Assembly: GCA_025935655.1 (NCBI GenBank)
Contig: JAICUV010000155.1
Span: forward strand, 1 to 8,144
Source: Chloroflexota bacterium
Lineage (GTDB): Bacteria; Chloroflexota; Limnocylindria; Limnocylindrales; CSP1-4
DNA: 8,144 nt
Direction of reading: 5' to 3'
Every line of letters starts with the position of its first letter. Positions within the stretch are counted from its first letter, which is position 1. Positions 1-6,600 of this stretch are shown here, piece by piece. A model generated the notes under the pieces. It made no database searches. It saw only the letters and a list, made by a program, of their open reading frames with translations, and was not told the origin of the DNA. The position numbers and the translations under genes were made by a program.

Positions 1-1
1 C

Positions 2-877
2 GTCGTGCCGGACGGGTTCGCGGCCTCGCTCCAGGGGTCGGGGACGGCGACGGTGACGTACCTCGGCACGACCGATGCGCTGACGCTCGGCCTCCGCGCG
101 CCAGTCGAGGCGGCCATCGCCCGCGTGGCCGCGATCGCCACGGCGACGCGCGTGGCGGTCGCCGAGGGTGCCGGCAGCTGGGCGGACGTCTCGGCGGTCG
201 CCGAGGCCGGCTACGACGCGGTGCCCGGAATCACGGTCGACGTGCGGCAGGTCGGCGACGAGGGCCTGTTCGCCGGGTTCTCGCAGTTCACGTTCGGCGC
301 GACCACGCAGCTCGTCATGTTCATGTTCCTGACGTCGATGACGGCCGCGGCGGGCCTCGTCCTCACGAAGCAGCTGGGCGTCTCCCGGCGGATGGTGTCG
401 ACGCCGACCTCCGCGTGGACGATCGTCGTGGGGGAGGCCGCCGGGAGGATCGCCGTCGTGCTGCTCCAGGGTGGCTACATCGTGCTGATGACGGCGGTCG
501 TGTTCCACGTGTCGTGGGGCGACCCGCTCGCGGCGGGCATGCTCATCCTGGTGTTCGGGATCGTCGCCGCGGCCGCGGCCCTGCTGGTGGGCGCGCTCTC
601 GCGCAATCCGGACCAGGCGAGCTCGCTGGGCGTGTTCGCGGGACTCGCGCTCGGCGCCCTCGGCGGGTGCATGGTCCCGTACCAGACGATGCCCGCCGCG
701 ATGCAGCAGGTTGCGCGCCTGATCCCCCACTCCTGGGCGCTGCTCGGGCTGCAGTCGCTCATCCGCGATGGCGGTGGGATCGCGAGCGTGGCGACGAACC
801 TCGCGGTGCTGTTGGGATTCGGCGTGGTGCTGATGGCCCTCGCCGCCTGGCGCTTCCGGAAGGCGATCGCCGGGTAG
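2..877 (+). CDS. ABC-2 type transporter permease, C-terminal part (5' end outside window)
   Basis: This is the membrane subunit of an ABC transporter of the ABC-2 type (export of drugs, lipids or polysaccharides). Its ATPase would be a separate protein, probably encoded upstream. The frame is open from the left edge. A GTG lies at position 5, but the text there (VPDGFAASLQGSG) is the 'P-x-GF' segment that follows the first membrane helix in this family, so the true start is outside the window. Counting from position 5, residues 1-95 are an extracytoplasmic loop. Hydrophobic segments follow at about 98-120, 148-168, 174-198, 206-224 and 263-283. The stretch GGCMVPYQTMP followed by LIPHSWALLGLQSLI (about 220-253) is the family's typical segment before the last helix. 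The layout fits the ABC2_membrane_3 type (DrrB-like). The substrate cannot be read from the sequence. It ends with TAG at 875-877. Confidence 0.88.
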   Translation, partial: VVPDGFAASLQGSGTATVTYLGTTDALTLGLRAPVEAAIARVAAIATATRVAVAEGAGSWADVSAVAEAGYDAVPGITVDVRQVGDEGLFAGFSQFTFGATTQLVMFMFLTSMTAAAGLVLTKQLGVSRRMVSTPTSAWTIVVGEAAGRIAVVLLQGGYIVLMTAVVFHVSWGDPLAAGMLILVFGIVAAAAALLVGALSRNPDQASSLGVFAGLALGALGGCMVPYQTMPAAMQQVARLIPHSWALLGLQSLIRDGGGIASVATNLAVLLGFGVVLMALAAWRFRKAIAG

Positions 878-887
878 CGCTGCGCCT

Positions 888-906
888 CCGGGTGCCCGGT
901 GCCCGG
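888..906 (+). terminator. possible hairpin terminator after the ABC-2 permease
   Basis: The arms CCGGGTGC (888-895) and GTGCCCGG (899-906) can form 8 pairs, two of them G-U, around a 3-nt loop, starting 10 nt after the stop codon. There is no T-tract. The same bases also read as two tandem copies of GGTGCCC (891-904), so the symmetry may be incidental. Weak call. Confidence 0.25.
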
Positions 907-962
907 CTGGTCGCGCGCATGACGCGGGGCCCGGGGGCGCCCAGAAACGCGTACATGCGGAT

Positions 963-982
963 GGTTCGATGACCGTCGAACA
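963..982 (+). promoter_or_regulatory. dyad operator candidate, copy 1
   Basis: The arms GGTTCGAT and GTCGAACA are separated by 4 nt. Six of eight arm positions are complementary, with a perfect core GTTCGA-N6-TCGAAC (964-981). The site is followed by ATCCC, which is shared with copy 2. Size and symmetry suit a dimeric HTH repressor such as MarR or TetR. Which protein binds is unknown. It lies about 200 bp upstream of the predicted marR promoter. Confidence 0.5.
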
Positions 983-997
983 ATCCCGGCGCTGGAG

Positions 998-1017
998 TGT
1001 TCGACGGCGGTCGAACA
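998..1017 (+). promoter_or_regulatory. dyad operator candidate, copy 2
   Basis: The arms TGTTCGAC and GTCGAACA are perfect 8-bp complements around a 4-nt spacer. The site lies exactly 35 bp downstream of copy 1. The right arm plus trailing bases (GTCGAACAATCCC, 1010-1022) repeats copy 1 (975-987) without mismatch over 13 bp. Two matching 20-bp dyads in an intergenic region suggest a tandem operator rather than chance. Confidence 0.5.
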
Positions 1018-1183
1018 ATCCCAAGAGTCGCGTGAGTGCGATGGGCCCCGGGGAGCCACTCGGGGGCCGGGCGCGGGGGCCGGCCGCAGGGCCGCCTGCG
1101 ACGCCCGCATCGTTCCTCCATCCGATGCCCACATCACGCGCACAACTGCCGGGCACGATGCGCGGGTGTACGAAGACAGCCTC

Positions 1184-1211
1184 TGGACAACCACTTCAGG
1201 TCGGCTATATG
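1184..1211 (+). promoter_or_regulatory. predicted sigma-70-type promoter for the marR-ABC operon
   Basis: A -35-like TGGACA (1184-1189, 5 of 6 against TTGACA) is separated by 16 bp from a -10-like TATATG (1206-1211). TATGCT at 1208-1213 is an alternative -10 with an 18-bp spacer. Transcription would begin near 1217-1220, leaving a leader of about 45 nt before GTG 1262. This is one of the few AT-rich spots in the region. Prediction from sequence only. Confidence 0.45.
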
Positions 1212-1261
1212 CTTCATGCGGCATTGATGATCTACCAGCCGCTAAGGGCTTCCGCGACGCC

Positions 1262-1813
1262 GTGAACCGCACCGACATCCGAGCCGAGATCCTCGACGAG
1301 CTCAGCACCCACCAGCCGGCCCAGGCGATGCGCTACATGCGCAAGTGGCCGGGCGGCGCGCTGAGCCTGGTCCATCTCCAGGTCCTGCTCGCCCTCGAGA
1401 CCGAGGGCCCGCTCCCGATGCGCGCCCTCGCGGAACGCATGGACGTGAGCCAGGCGAGCGCCACCGGCATCGTGGACCGGATGGAGCAGCGGGGCCTGGT
1501 GGAGCGCCGCCGCGAGGACGAGGACCGGCGGGTCGTCCGCGTCGCCCTCACGGAGTCCGGCCAGGACACGATCGGCGGGTTCGCCGCCGAGCGCCGCGAC
1601 CGCCTCGTCGAGGTCCTCGAGGAGCTCACGGACGAGGAGCTCTCCGCGTTTCTCATCGGCCTCCGGGGCATGCGGCGCGGCCGCGAGCGAGTCCACGAGC
1701 GCCTGCGCGCCGAGCACGAGGCCACGAACCCGGGCACGCGCTTCCACGACGACGTCCCCCCGCCCCCCACCCCGTCACCCACCCCCACCAACCACACGGA
1801 GACCGCACGTTGA
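1262..1813 (+). CDS. MarR-family transcriptional regulator
   Basis: This is a winged-helix DNA-binding repressor, probably a ligand-responsive dimer controlling the downstream exporter and itself. From GTG 1262 it has 183 residues. A helix-turn-helix occupies about 52-78: LPMRALAERMDVS, then the recognition helix SQASATGIVDRMEQRG. The wing at 79-100 carries the family's basic stretch and D-x-R motif (EDEDRRVVRVALTESG). Flanking helices at 5-45 and 102-152 form the dimer region. The last ~20 residues (DDVPPPPTPSPTPT...) are a Pro/Thr-rich tail beyond the usual MarR length. The frame stays open back to GTG 1166, but that start would precede the predicted -10, so 1262 is preferred. The only Shine-Dalgarno candidate is AAGGG (1244-1248), rather far away at 13 nt. 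The stop TGA (1811-1813) overlaps the TTG start of the first ABC gene, indicating translational coupling. Confidence 0.9.
   Translation: MNRTDIRAEILDELSTHQPAQAMRYMRKWPGGALSLVHLQVLLALETEGPLPMRALAERMDVSQASATGIVDRMEQRGLVERRREDEDRRVVRVALTESGQDTIGGFAAERRDRLVEVLEELTDEELSAFLIGLRGMRRGRERVHERLRAEHEATNPGTRFHDDVPPPPTPSPTPTNHTETAR
1798..1809 (+). promoter_or_regulatory. ribosome binding site deciding the TTG 1810 start
   Basis: GGAG at 1798-1801 lies 8 nt before TTG 1810. It is inside the last codons of marR and supports a non-ATG start at the marR stop. The open frame continues upstream as a shadow of marR and is not used. Confidence 0.6.
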
Positions 1814-3537
1814 TCGCGCTCTTCCGCCAGTACCTGCCGCCGTACCGGTGGCCGATCCTGCTCGTGCTGCTCCTGCTGCTCGTCCAGGCGATTGCCAACC
1901 TGTACCTGCCGGAGCTCAACGCGGACATCATCAACAACGGGGTCGCCAAGGGCGACACCGACTACATCCTGCGCACCGGCGTGTTCATGCTGGGCGTGAC
2001 GTTCGCGCTGATGATCGCCGCGATCATCGCCGTGTACTTCAGCGCCAAGGTCGCCATGGGCTTCGGCCGCGACCTGCGCAGCGGCATCTTCCGCAAGGTC
2101 GAGACGTTCAGCCAGGTCGAGGTCAACCAGTTCGGCGCCGCGAGCCTCATCACCCGCAACACGAACGACGTCCAGCAGAACCAGCAGGTCGTCCTGATGG
2201 GGCTGAACATGATGATCACCGCGCCGATCATGGTCGTCGGCGGCCTCATCATGGCCCTCCGCCAGGACGTCCCGCTGACCGGGATCCTGCTCGTGATCAT
2301 CCCGATCATGGTCCTCCTGATCGGGTTCGTCATGACCCGCGCGATCCCGTTGTTCCAGGCGATGCAGCAGAAGATCGACCGCATCAACCTGCTGATGCGC
2401 GAGACGCTCGCTGGTGTGCGCGTGATCCGGGCGTTCGTCCGCACCGAGCACGAGGAGCGGCGCTTCGACGGCGCGAGCCTTGACCTCATGGACACGGGCC
2501 TGCGCGTCAACCGGCTGTTCGCGATCACGCTCCCGGCGCTCATGGCGATCATGAACCTGAGCACCGTGGCGGTCCTGTGGCTGGGCGCCTACCGCGTCGA
2601 CAGCGGCGCGATGCCCATCGGCAACCTGACCGCGTTCATGCAGTACATCATCCAGATCCTGTTCGCGATCATGACCGCGGTGATCATGTTCATCATGGTC
2701 CCCCGCGCGGCCGTGTCCGCCGGACGGATCCGCGAGGTGCTCGACACCGAGCCCTCGATCTCGGACCCGCTGACCCCCGTCTCCCCGCCGCGCACCGGCG
2801 AGATCGAGTTCCGCGACGTCACGTTCGGCTACCCGGGCGCCGAGGAGCCGGTCCTGCGCAACATCTCGTTCGTCGCGAGGCCCGGCGAGACGACCGCGAT
2901 CGTGGGCTCCACGGGGAGCGGCAAGTCCACGCTGATCAACCTGCTGCCGCGGTTCTACGACACGTCCGAGGGCCAGGTCCTGATCGACGGTGAGGACGTC
3001 CGCGCCCTCGACCGCCAGGACCTGTGGAAGCGGGTGGGCATGATCCCGCAGCGCGCGTTCCTGTTCGGAGGCACGGTCGCCTCCAACCTGCGCTACGGCG
3101 ACGAGACCGCGACGGACGAGGAGCTGTGGCGCGCCCTCGATATCGCCCAGGGCCGCGACTTCGTGGCCGAGATGGCGGAGCAGCTCGAGGCACCCATCAC
3201 CCAGGGCGGCACCAACGTCTCGGGCGGCCAGCGGCAACGCCTGGCCATCGCGAGGGCCCTGGTCAAGAAACCCGACATCTACGTCTTCGACGATAGCTTC
3301 TCGGCCCTGGACTTCCGGACGGACGCGCGTCTCCGCGCGGCCCTCGCCCGGGAGCTGGGCGACGCCACGGTGATCATCGTGGCCCAGCGCGTCGGGACGA
3401 TCCTCCACGCCGACCGGATCGTCGTCCTCGAGGACGGGCGAGTCGCCGGGATCGGCACCCACGACGAGCTGATGACCACCTGCCAGACCTACCGCGAGAT
3501 CGTCCTGTCCCAGGTCACCGAGGAGGAGGTCGCATGA
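1810..3537 (+). CDS. ABC exporter half-transporter, subunit with degenerate catalytic residues (LmrC/YheI/TM287-like)
   Basis: This membrane-domain plus ATPase protein (575 aa from TTG 1810) is one half of a heterodimeric multidrug or lipid exporter. Six hydrophobic segments lie near residues 15-36, 54-78, 127-150, 155-176, 237-262 and 275-298 (ABC transmembrane type 1). The ATPase domain spans about 332-570: Walker A GSTGSGKST (366-374), Q-loop Gln414, signature VSGGQ (470-474), Walker B with Asp494. The residue after Walker B Asp is Asp495 instead of the catalytic Glu (YVFDDSFSALD), and the switch His is Gln526 (VAQRVG). Both changes are typical of the non-catalytic subunit of LmrCD, BmrCD and TM287/288-type exporters. 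Its signature motif is canonical and would complete the active site of the partner. The TTG start overlaps the marR stop (TTGA), and the TGA stop overlaps the next ATG (ATGA). Substrate unknown. The upstream MarR makes drug or toxic-compound efflux likely (inference). Confidence 0.93.
   Translation: MIALFRQYLPPYRWPILLVLLLLLVQAIANLYLPELNADIINNGVAKGDTDYILRTGVFMLGVTFALMIAAIIAVYFSAKVAMGFGRDLRSGIFRKVETFSQVEVNQFGAASLITRNTNDVQQNQQVVLMGLNMMITAPIMVVGGLIMALRQDVPLTGILLVIIPIMVLLIGFVMTRAIPLFQAMQQKIDRINLLMRETLAGVRVIRAFVRTEHEERRFDGASLDLMDTGLRVNRLFAITLPALMAIMNLSTVAVLWLGAYRVDSGAMPIGNLTAFMQYIIQILFAIMTAVIMFIMVPRAAVSAGRIREVLDTEPSISDPLTPVSPPRTGEIEFRDVTFGYPGAEEPVLRNISFVARPGETTAIVGSTGSGKSTLINLLPRFYDTSEGQVLIDGEDVRALDRQDLWKRVGMIPQRAFLFGGTVASNLRYGDETATDEELWRALDIAQGRDFVAEMAEQLEAPITQGGTNVSGGQRQRLAIARALVKKPDIYVFDDSFSALDFRTDARLRAALARELGDATVIIVAQRVGTILHADRIVVLEDGRVAGIGTHDELMTTCQTYREIVLSQVTEEEVA
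3521..3533 (+). promoter_or_regulatory. strong ribosome binding site for the second ABC gene
   Basis: AGGAGGAGG (3521-3529) precedes ATG 3534 and lies within the codons for the final Glu-Glu-Glu of the first exporter. It fixes the start and suggests efficient, roughly matched synthesis of both subunits. Confidence 0.75.
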
Positions 3538-5576
3538 CCGGCCCCACGGGACGACCTGCAGGCGGCGCCCCCGGCGCCATCGGCCCGGGCGGCATGGGCG
3601 CCGCCGGCCGGCCGCGTCCGGGCTCCGGGCCGGGCAGCGGCCCGCCCCACATGGCGATGATGATGCCGGTCTCGAAGCCGGCCAACTTCCGCGCGGGCTT
3701 CAGGCGGCTCCTCGGCGAGCTCCGCCCGGAGCGGCCGCTGGTGCTCCTCGTGGTGCTGCTGGCCGTGATCAGCGTCACGTTCGCGATCCTCGGCCCGAAG
3801 CTCCTGGGCAACGCCACCAACCTCATCTTCGAGGGCGCGGTCGGCAACCAGCTCGGCCAGGCCGGGATGACCGGCGTGCCCACCGAGCAGATCGTGGCCG
3901 GCCTCCGGGCGCAGGGCCAGGACAACCTCGCCGACATGCTCGCGAGCATGCCCAACGTCGTCGCGGGCCAGGGCATCGACTTCGGGGCGCTCGGCCGGAC
4001 CCTCGCCGTCGTCGCCCTGATCTACCTGCTGAGCTCGCTGTTCAGCTGGGGCCAGGCCTACATCATGGCCGGCGTCACGCAGCGCACGGTGTACCGCCTG
4101 CGCCGGCGCGTGGACGAGAAGCTCGGCCGGCTCCCGCTCGCCTACTTCGACCGCGAGTCCCGCGGCGACATCCTGTCGCGGGTCACCAACGACATCGACA
4201 ACATCAGCCAGACGCTCCAGCAGAGCCTCACCCAGCTCATCACGTCCGCGCTGACCGTCGTCGGCGTGCTGATCATGATGTTCACCATCAGCCCGCTGCT
4301 GGCGGTGATCTCCCTCGCCGTCGTCCCGGCCTCGTTCATCGTCGCGATGCTCATCGCCCGCAACTCGCAGAAGCAGTTCGCGGCCCAGTGGGCGAAGACC
4401 GGCGACCTCAACGGGCACATCGAGGAGATGCACACCGGGCACGCGATCGTGAAGCTGTTCGGGCGCCAGGAGGAGGCGATCGCCCACTTCGACCGCGAGA
4501 ACGAGGCGCTCTACCAGGCGAGCTACAAGGCCCAGTTCATCTCCGGGATGATCCAGCCGGCGATGACGTTCATCTCGAACCTCAACTACGTCGCGATCTG
4601 CGTCATCGGCGGGGTCCAGGTGGCCAGCGGCAACATGAGCCTGGGCGACGTGCAGGCGTTCATCCAGTACTCGCGCCAGTTCACGATGCCGATCATCCAG
4701 GTCGCCTCGATCGCGAACGTCCTGCAGTCCGCCGTCGCCTCCGCGGAGCGCGTGTTCGAGCTGCTCGACGAGGCCGAGGAGGTCCCGGATCCGGTGACGC
4801 CGGCCATCCTCGCCGAGCCCGCCACGGGGCGGGTCACGTTCGAGGACGTCGCGTTCCAGTACGTCCCCGACAAGCCGCTCATCGCGGACCTCGACCTCGT
4901 CGTGGAGCCCGGGCAGACGGTGGCCATCGTGGGGCCGACGGGCGCGGGCAAGACCACGCTCGTCAACCTGCTGATGCGGTTCTACGACGTGGACAGCGGA
5001 CGGATCACGGTGGACGGGATCGAGACCCGCGAGCTGACGCGGGACAACCTGCGCCGGACGTTCGGGATGGTCCTCCAGGACGCGTGGCTGTTCAAGGGCA
5101 CGATCCGGGAGAACATCCTCTACGGCGCAGACGCCGGGGCCGTGTCCGAGGAGGCGTTCCACGCCGCGGCGGACGCCGCCCACGTGGACCACTTCGTGCG
5201 GACGCTGCCCGAGGGCTACGACACCGTCCTCGACGACGACGCGACCAACGTGTCGGCCGGCGAGAAGCAGCTGCTCACGATCGCCCGGGCGTTCCTCGCG
5301 GACCCGCCGATCCTCATCCTGGACGAGGCCACCTCGTCGGTGGACACGCGGACCGAGGTCCTCATCCAGCGCGCGATGAAGAAGCTGATGGAGGGACGGA
5401 CCTCGTTCGTCATCGCCCACCGGCTGTCCACGATCCGCGACGCGGACGTGATCCTCGTGATGCGCGAGGGCCGGATCGTCGAGCAGGGCACCCACGCCGA
5501 GCTGCTCGCGAAGCGGGGCTTCTACCAGGAGCTCTACTCGTCGCAGTTCGAGGAGGCGCTCGAGTCGGTCGCCTGA
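3534..5576 (+). CDS. ABC exporter half-transporter, catalytically intact subunit (LmrD/YheH/TM288-like)
   Basis: This is the partner half-transporter (680 aa), translated from ATG 3534 in a 4-bp overlap with the first subunit. Residues 1-45 are a Gly/Pro/Met-rich, probably disordered cytoplasmic extension. Hydrophobic segments lie near 67-88, 153-176, 233-253, 255-276, 340-362 and 378-400. The long stretch between the first two (about 92-150) is characteristic of this subunit class. ATPase motifs: Walker A GPTGAGKTT (467-475), Q-loop Gln515, Walker B ILILDE with Asp597 and catalytic Glu598, switch His629 (IAHRLST). The signature reads VSAGE (573-577) instead of LSGGQ. This deviant signature faces the degenerate Walker motifs of the first subunit, so the heterodimer has one consensus and one degenerate ATP site. 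Pairing is supported by gene order, overlap and complementary motif defects. The transported compound is not evident. Confidence 0.94.
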   Translation: MTGPTGRPAGGAPGAIGPGGMGAAGRPRPGSGPGSGPPHMAMMMPVSKPANFRAGFRRLLGELRPERPLVLLVVLLAVISVTFAILGPKLLGNATNLIFEGAVGNQLGQAGMTGVPTEQIVAGLRAQGQDNLADMLASMPNVVAGQGIDFGALGRTLAVVALIYLLSSLFSWGQAYIMAGVTQRTVYRLRRRVDEKLGRLPLAYFDRESRGDILSRVTNDIDNISQTLQQSLTQLITSALTVVGVLIMMFTISPLLAVISLAVVPASFIVAMLIARNSQKQFAAQWAKTGDLNGHIEEMHTGHAIVKLFGRQEEAIAHFDRENEALYQASYKAQFISGMIQPAMTFISNLNYVAICVIGGVQVASGNMSLGDVQAFIQYSRQFTMPIIQVASIANVLQSAVASAERVFELLDEAEEVPDPVTPAILAEPATGRVTFEDVAFQYVPDKPLIADLDLVVEPGQTVAIVGPTGAGKTTLVNLLMRFYDVDSGRITVDGIETRELTRDNLRRTFGMVLQDAWLFKGTIRENILYGADAGAVSEEAFHAAADAAHVDHFVRTLPEGYDTVLDDDATNVSAGEKQLLTIARAFLADPPILILDEATSSVDTRTEVLIQRAMKKLMEGRTSFVIAHRLSTIRDADVILVMREGRIVEQGTHAELLAKRGFYQELYSSQFEEALESVA

Positions 5577-5587
5577 CCCGGCCCGGA

Positions 5588-5605
5588 GGTCCCGCCGGTC
5601 CCGCC
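5588..5605 (+). repeat. two tandem 9-bp repeats (GGTCCCGCC)
   Basis: Two perfect tandem copies of GGTCCCGCC lie in the short gap after the second ABC gene. They are probably compositional. No terminator with a T-tract is visible in 5577-5693. Confidence 0.4.
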
Positions 5606-5693
5606 GCCCACCGGCCACAGGTCACCAGCCGACGAGGCGCCAAGAGGCCGAACGGTCCTGCCGCGCGTCGCCGCGGTCACGCACGATCAGCCC

Positions 5694-6425
5694 ATGACGC
5701 TCCTCGCCCAGAGCCGCACGGAGTCCGGGCTGCCCCTGCCCATCGTGCGCTGGCTCGAGATCGCGTGGCCGGACGGCATGGACATCGTCGAGACGATCAC
5801 GCTCGCCGGGCCCGTCCGGATGCGCCGCGGCCGCATCCCGCTCGGCGGCGACACGACGATGCGGTTCCGCCTCGGGACCGGGTACGTCAACGACATCCGC
5901 GTCGGCGCAGGCCCCATCACCGCGATGCGCGGGCTGGACGCGCTGGTGGACGGGACCGGGATCACCGTCGTCGGCCGCGAGGCGGCCACCGGCTACGAGA
6001 TCGACCAGGGGACGTTCCTCGCCCTGTGGTGCCAGTCGCTGCTGTTCCCCACCAGCTGGCCGCTCCTCCCGGGCCTCCGCCTGACCCCCGTCAGCGACGC
6101 CGAGGTGATCGTCACGCTCCCGTTCCGCGGCGGCGTCGAGACGGCGCTCCTCCTGTTCGACCCGGAACGATCGGCATTCCCGGTCGCCTTCGAGGCCCAC
6201 CGGTTCCGCGCCGTGGGCCAGCCGAAGCTGGGCTGGCGCGCGACCTACGAGGACTGGCACTGGCGGGACGGGCTCGTCCTGCCGACCCGGCTCCGCGTCC
6301 AGTGGGCCGACGACGCGACGCCGTGGTTCGACATGCGCGTCGAGGAGTGCACGGCGAACGAGCCGATCGAGGCCCACGAGGACCGGGCGCGTGCCGCGAT
6401 CGCCGAGGCGCATCGGGCGACGTAG
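5694..6425 (+). CDS. uncharacterised soluble protein, possibly DUF6544-like
   Basis: This is a 243-residue protein without a signal peptide or membrane segment, so probably cytoplasmic. I do not recognise it with certainty. The order of elements recalls DUF6544 proteins: a basic strand with a Gly-rich turn (VRMRRGRIPLGGDTTMRF, 41-58), a short Leu/Trp/Phe-Pro segment (ALWCQSLLFPTSWP, 110-123), a beta pair ending in FDPER (142-159), an H/Y-RFR motif (169-172), a Trp-rich strand (WRATYEDWHW, 181-190) and LPTRLRVQW (196-204). The fold is probably mostly beta. ATG 5694 has no clear Shine-Dalgarno sequence; the bases before it are pyrimidine-mixed (gatcagccc), so it may be leaderless or poorly translated. 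It follows the exporter operon after a 117-bp gap on the same strand, so read-through is possible. Coding support is the uninterrupted frame with GC-biased third positions and coherent protein-like composition. Confidence 0.72.
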   Translation: MTLLAQSRTESGLPLPIVRWLEIAWPDGMDIVETITLAGPVRMRRGRIPLGGDTTMRFRLGTGYVNDIRVGAGPITAMRGLDALVDGTGITVVGREAATGYEIDQGTFLALWCQSLLFPTSWPLLPGLRLTPVSDAEVIVTLPFRGGVETALLLFDPERSAFPVAFEAHRFRAVGQPKLGWRATYEDWHWRDGLVLPTRLRVQWADDATPWFDMRVEECTANEPIEAHEDRARAAIAEAHRAT

Positions 6426-6429
6426 CCGC

Positions 6430-6459
6430 TCTCGGTACCACGCGCTCCTGGTACCGGGA
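6430..6459 (+). terminator. hairpin after the DUF6544-like gene
   Basis: The arms TCTCGGTACC (6430-6439) and GGTACCGGGA (6450-6459) form 10 pairs, one of them G-U, around a 10-nt loop. The stem starts 5 nt after the TAG stop. Each arm also contains the self-complementary hexamer GGTACC. There is no T-tract, as is common in high-GC genomes. This is the best terminator candidate in the window. Confidence 0.5.
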
Positions 6460-6600
6460 CCCGGTGCGCGACGCGTCCACCGCCGGAGTCCCGGCCGACC
6501 GGTGCCGCCTGCATCGTGGGCGCGGCGGCCGGCGAGCCCGGGCCGGGCGTGACCTCGCTGGACCGCACCTGACCCCACCACTCCACACGGGCCGCAGCCG

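Larger units (their letters stand above)
878..1261. other. intergenic region between the ABC-2 permease and marR
   Basis: This 384-bp region has no convincing gene. It contains the weak hairpin at 888-906, the two dyads at 963-1017, a very G-rich stretch at about 1042-1095, and a promoter-like pair at 1184-1211. An open frame from ATG 969 to TGA 1265 crosses it, but its translation is Arg/Pro/Ser-rich without domain character and it overlaps both dyads and the promoter, so it is not called. The local base composition becomes less GC-rich after about 1160, as expected for a promoter region. Confidence 0.6.

Noticed and set aside
963..1017. LexA SOS box
   Set aside because: The SOS box needs CGAAC and GTTCG facing each other across about 4 nt. 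Here the half-sites are in the reverse order within each dyad, and are 17 nt apart between dyads.
1046..1065. GC hairpin CCCCGGG/CTCGGGG as a terminator
   Set aside because: It is about 170 bp after the permease stop, in a G-run-rich stretch where such pairing is expected by composition, and no T-tract follows.
969..1265. 98-codon open frame ending in GTGA at the marR start
   Set aside because: The composition is Arg/Pro/Ser-rich, there is no domain or ribosome site, and it overlaps both dyads and the promoter. The GTGA overlap alone is too weak to support it.
1345..1809. Upstream extension of the first ABC protein by 155 codons
   Set aside because: This stretch is out of frame with marR and reads Arg/Pro/Gly-rich. 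TTG 1810 has a good ribosome site and begins at the membrane domain, as expected for the family.
1333..3462. 709-codon open frame on the - strand opposite marR and the first ABC gene
   Set aside because: The translation is Asp/Arg/His/Glu-rich without domains, while the opposite strand carries clear MarR and ABC motifs. Same shadow effect at 3489-5618.
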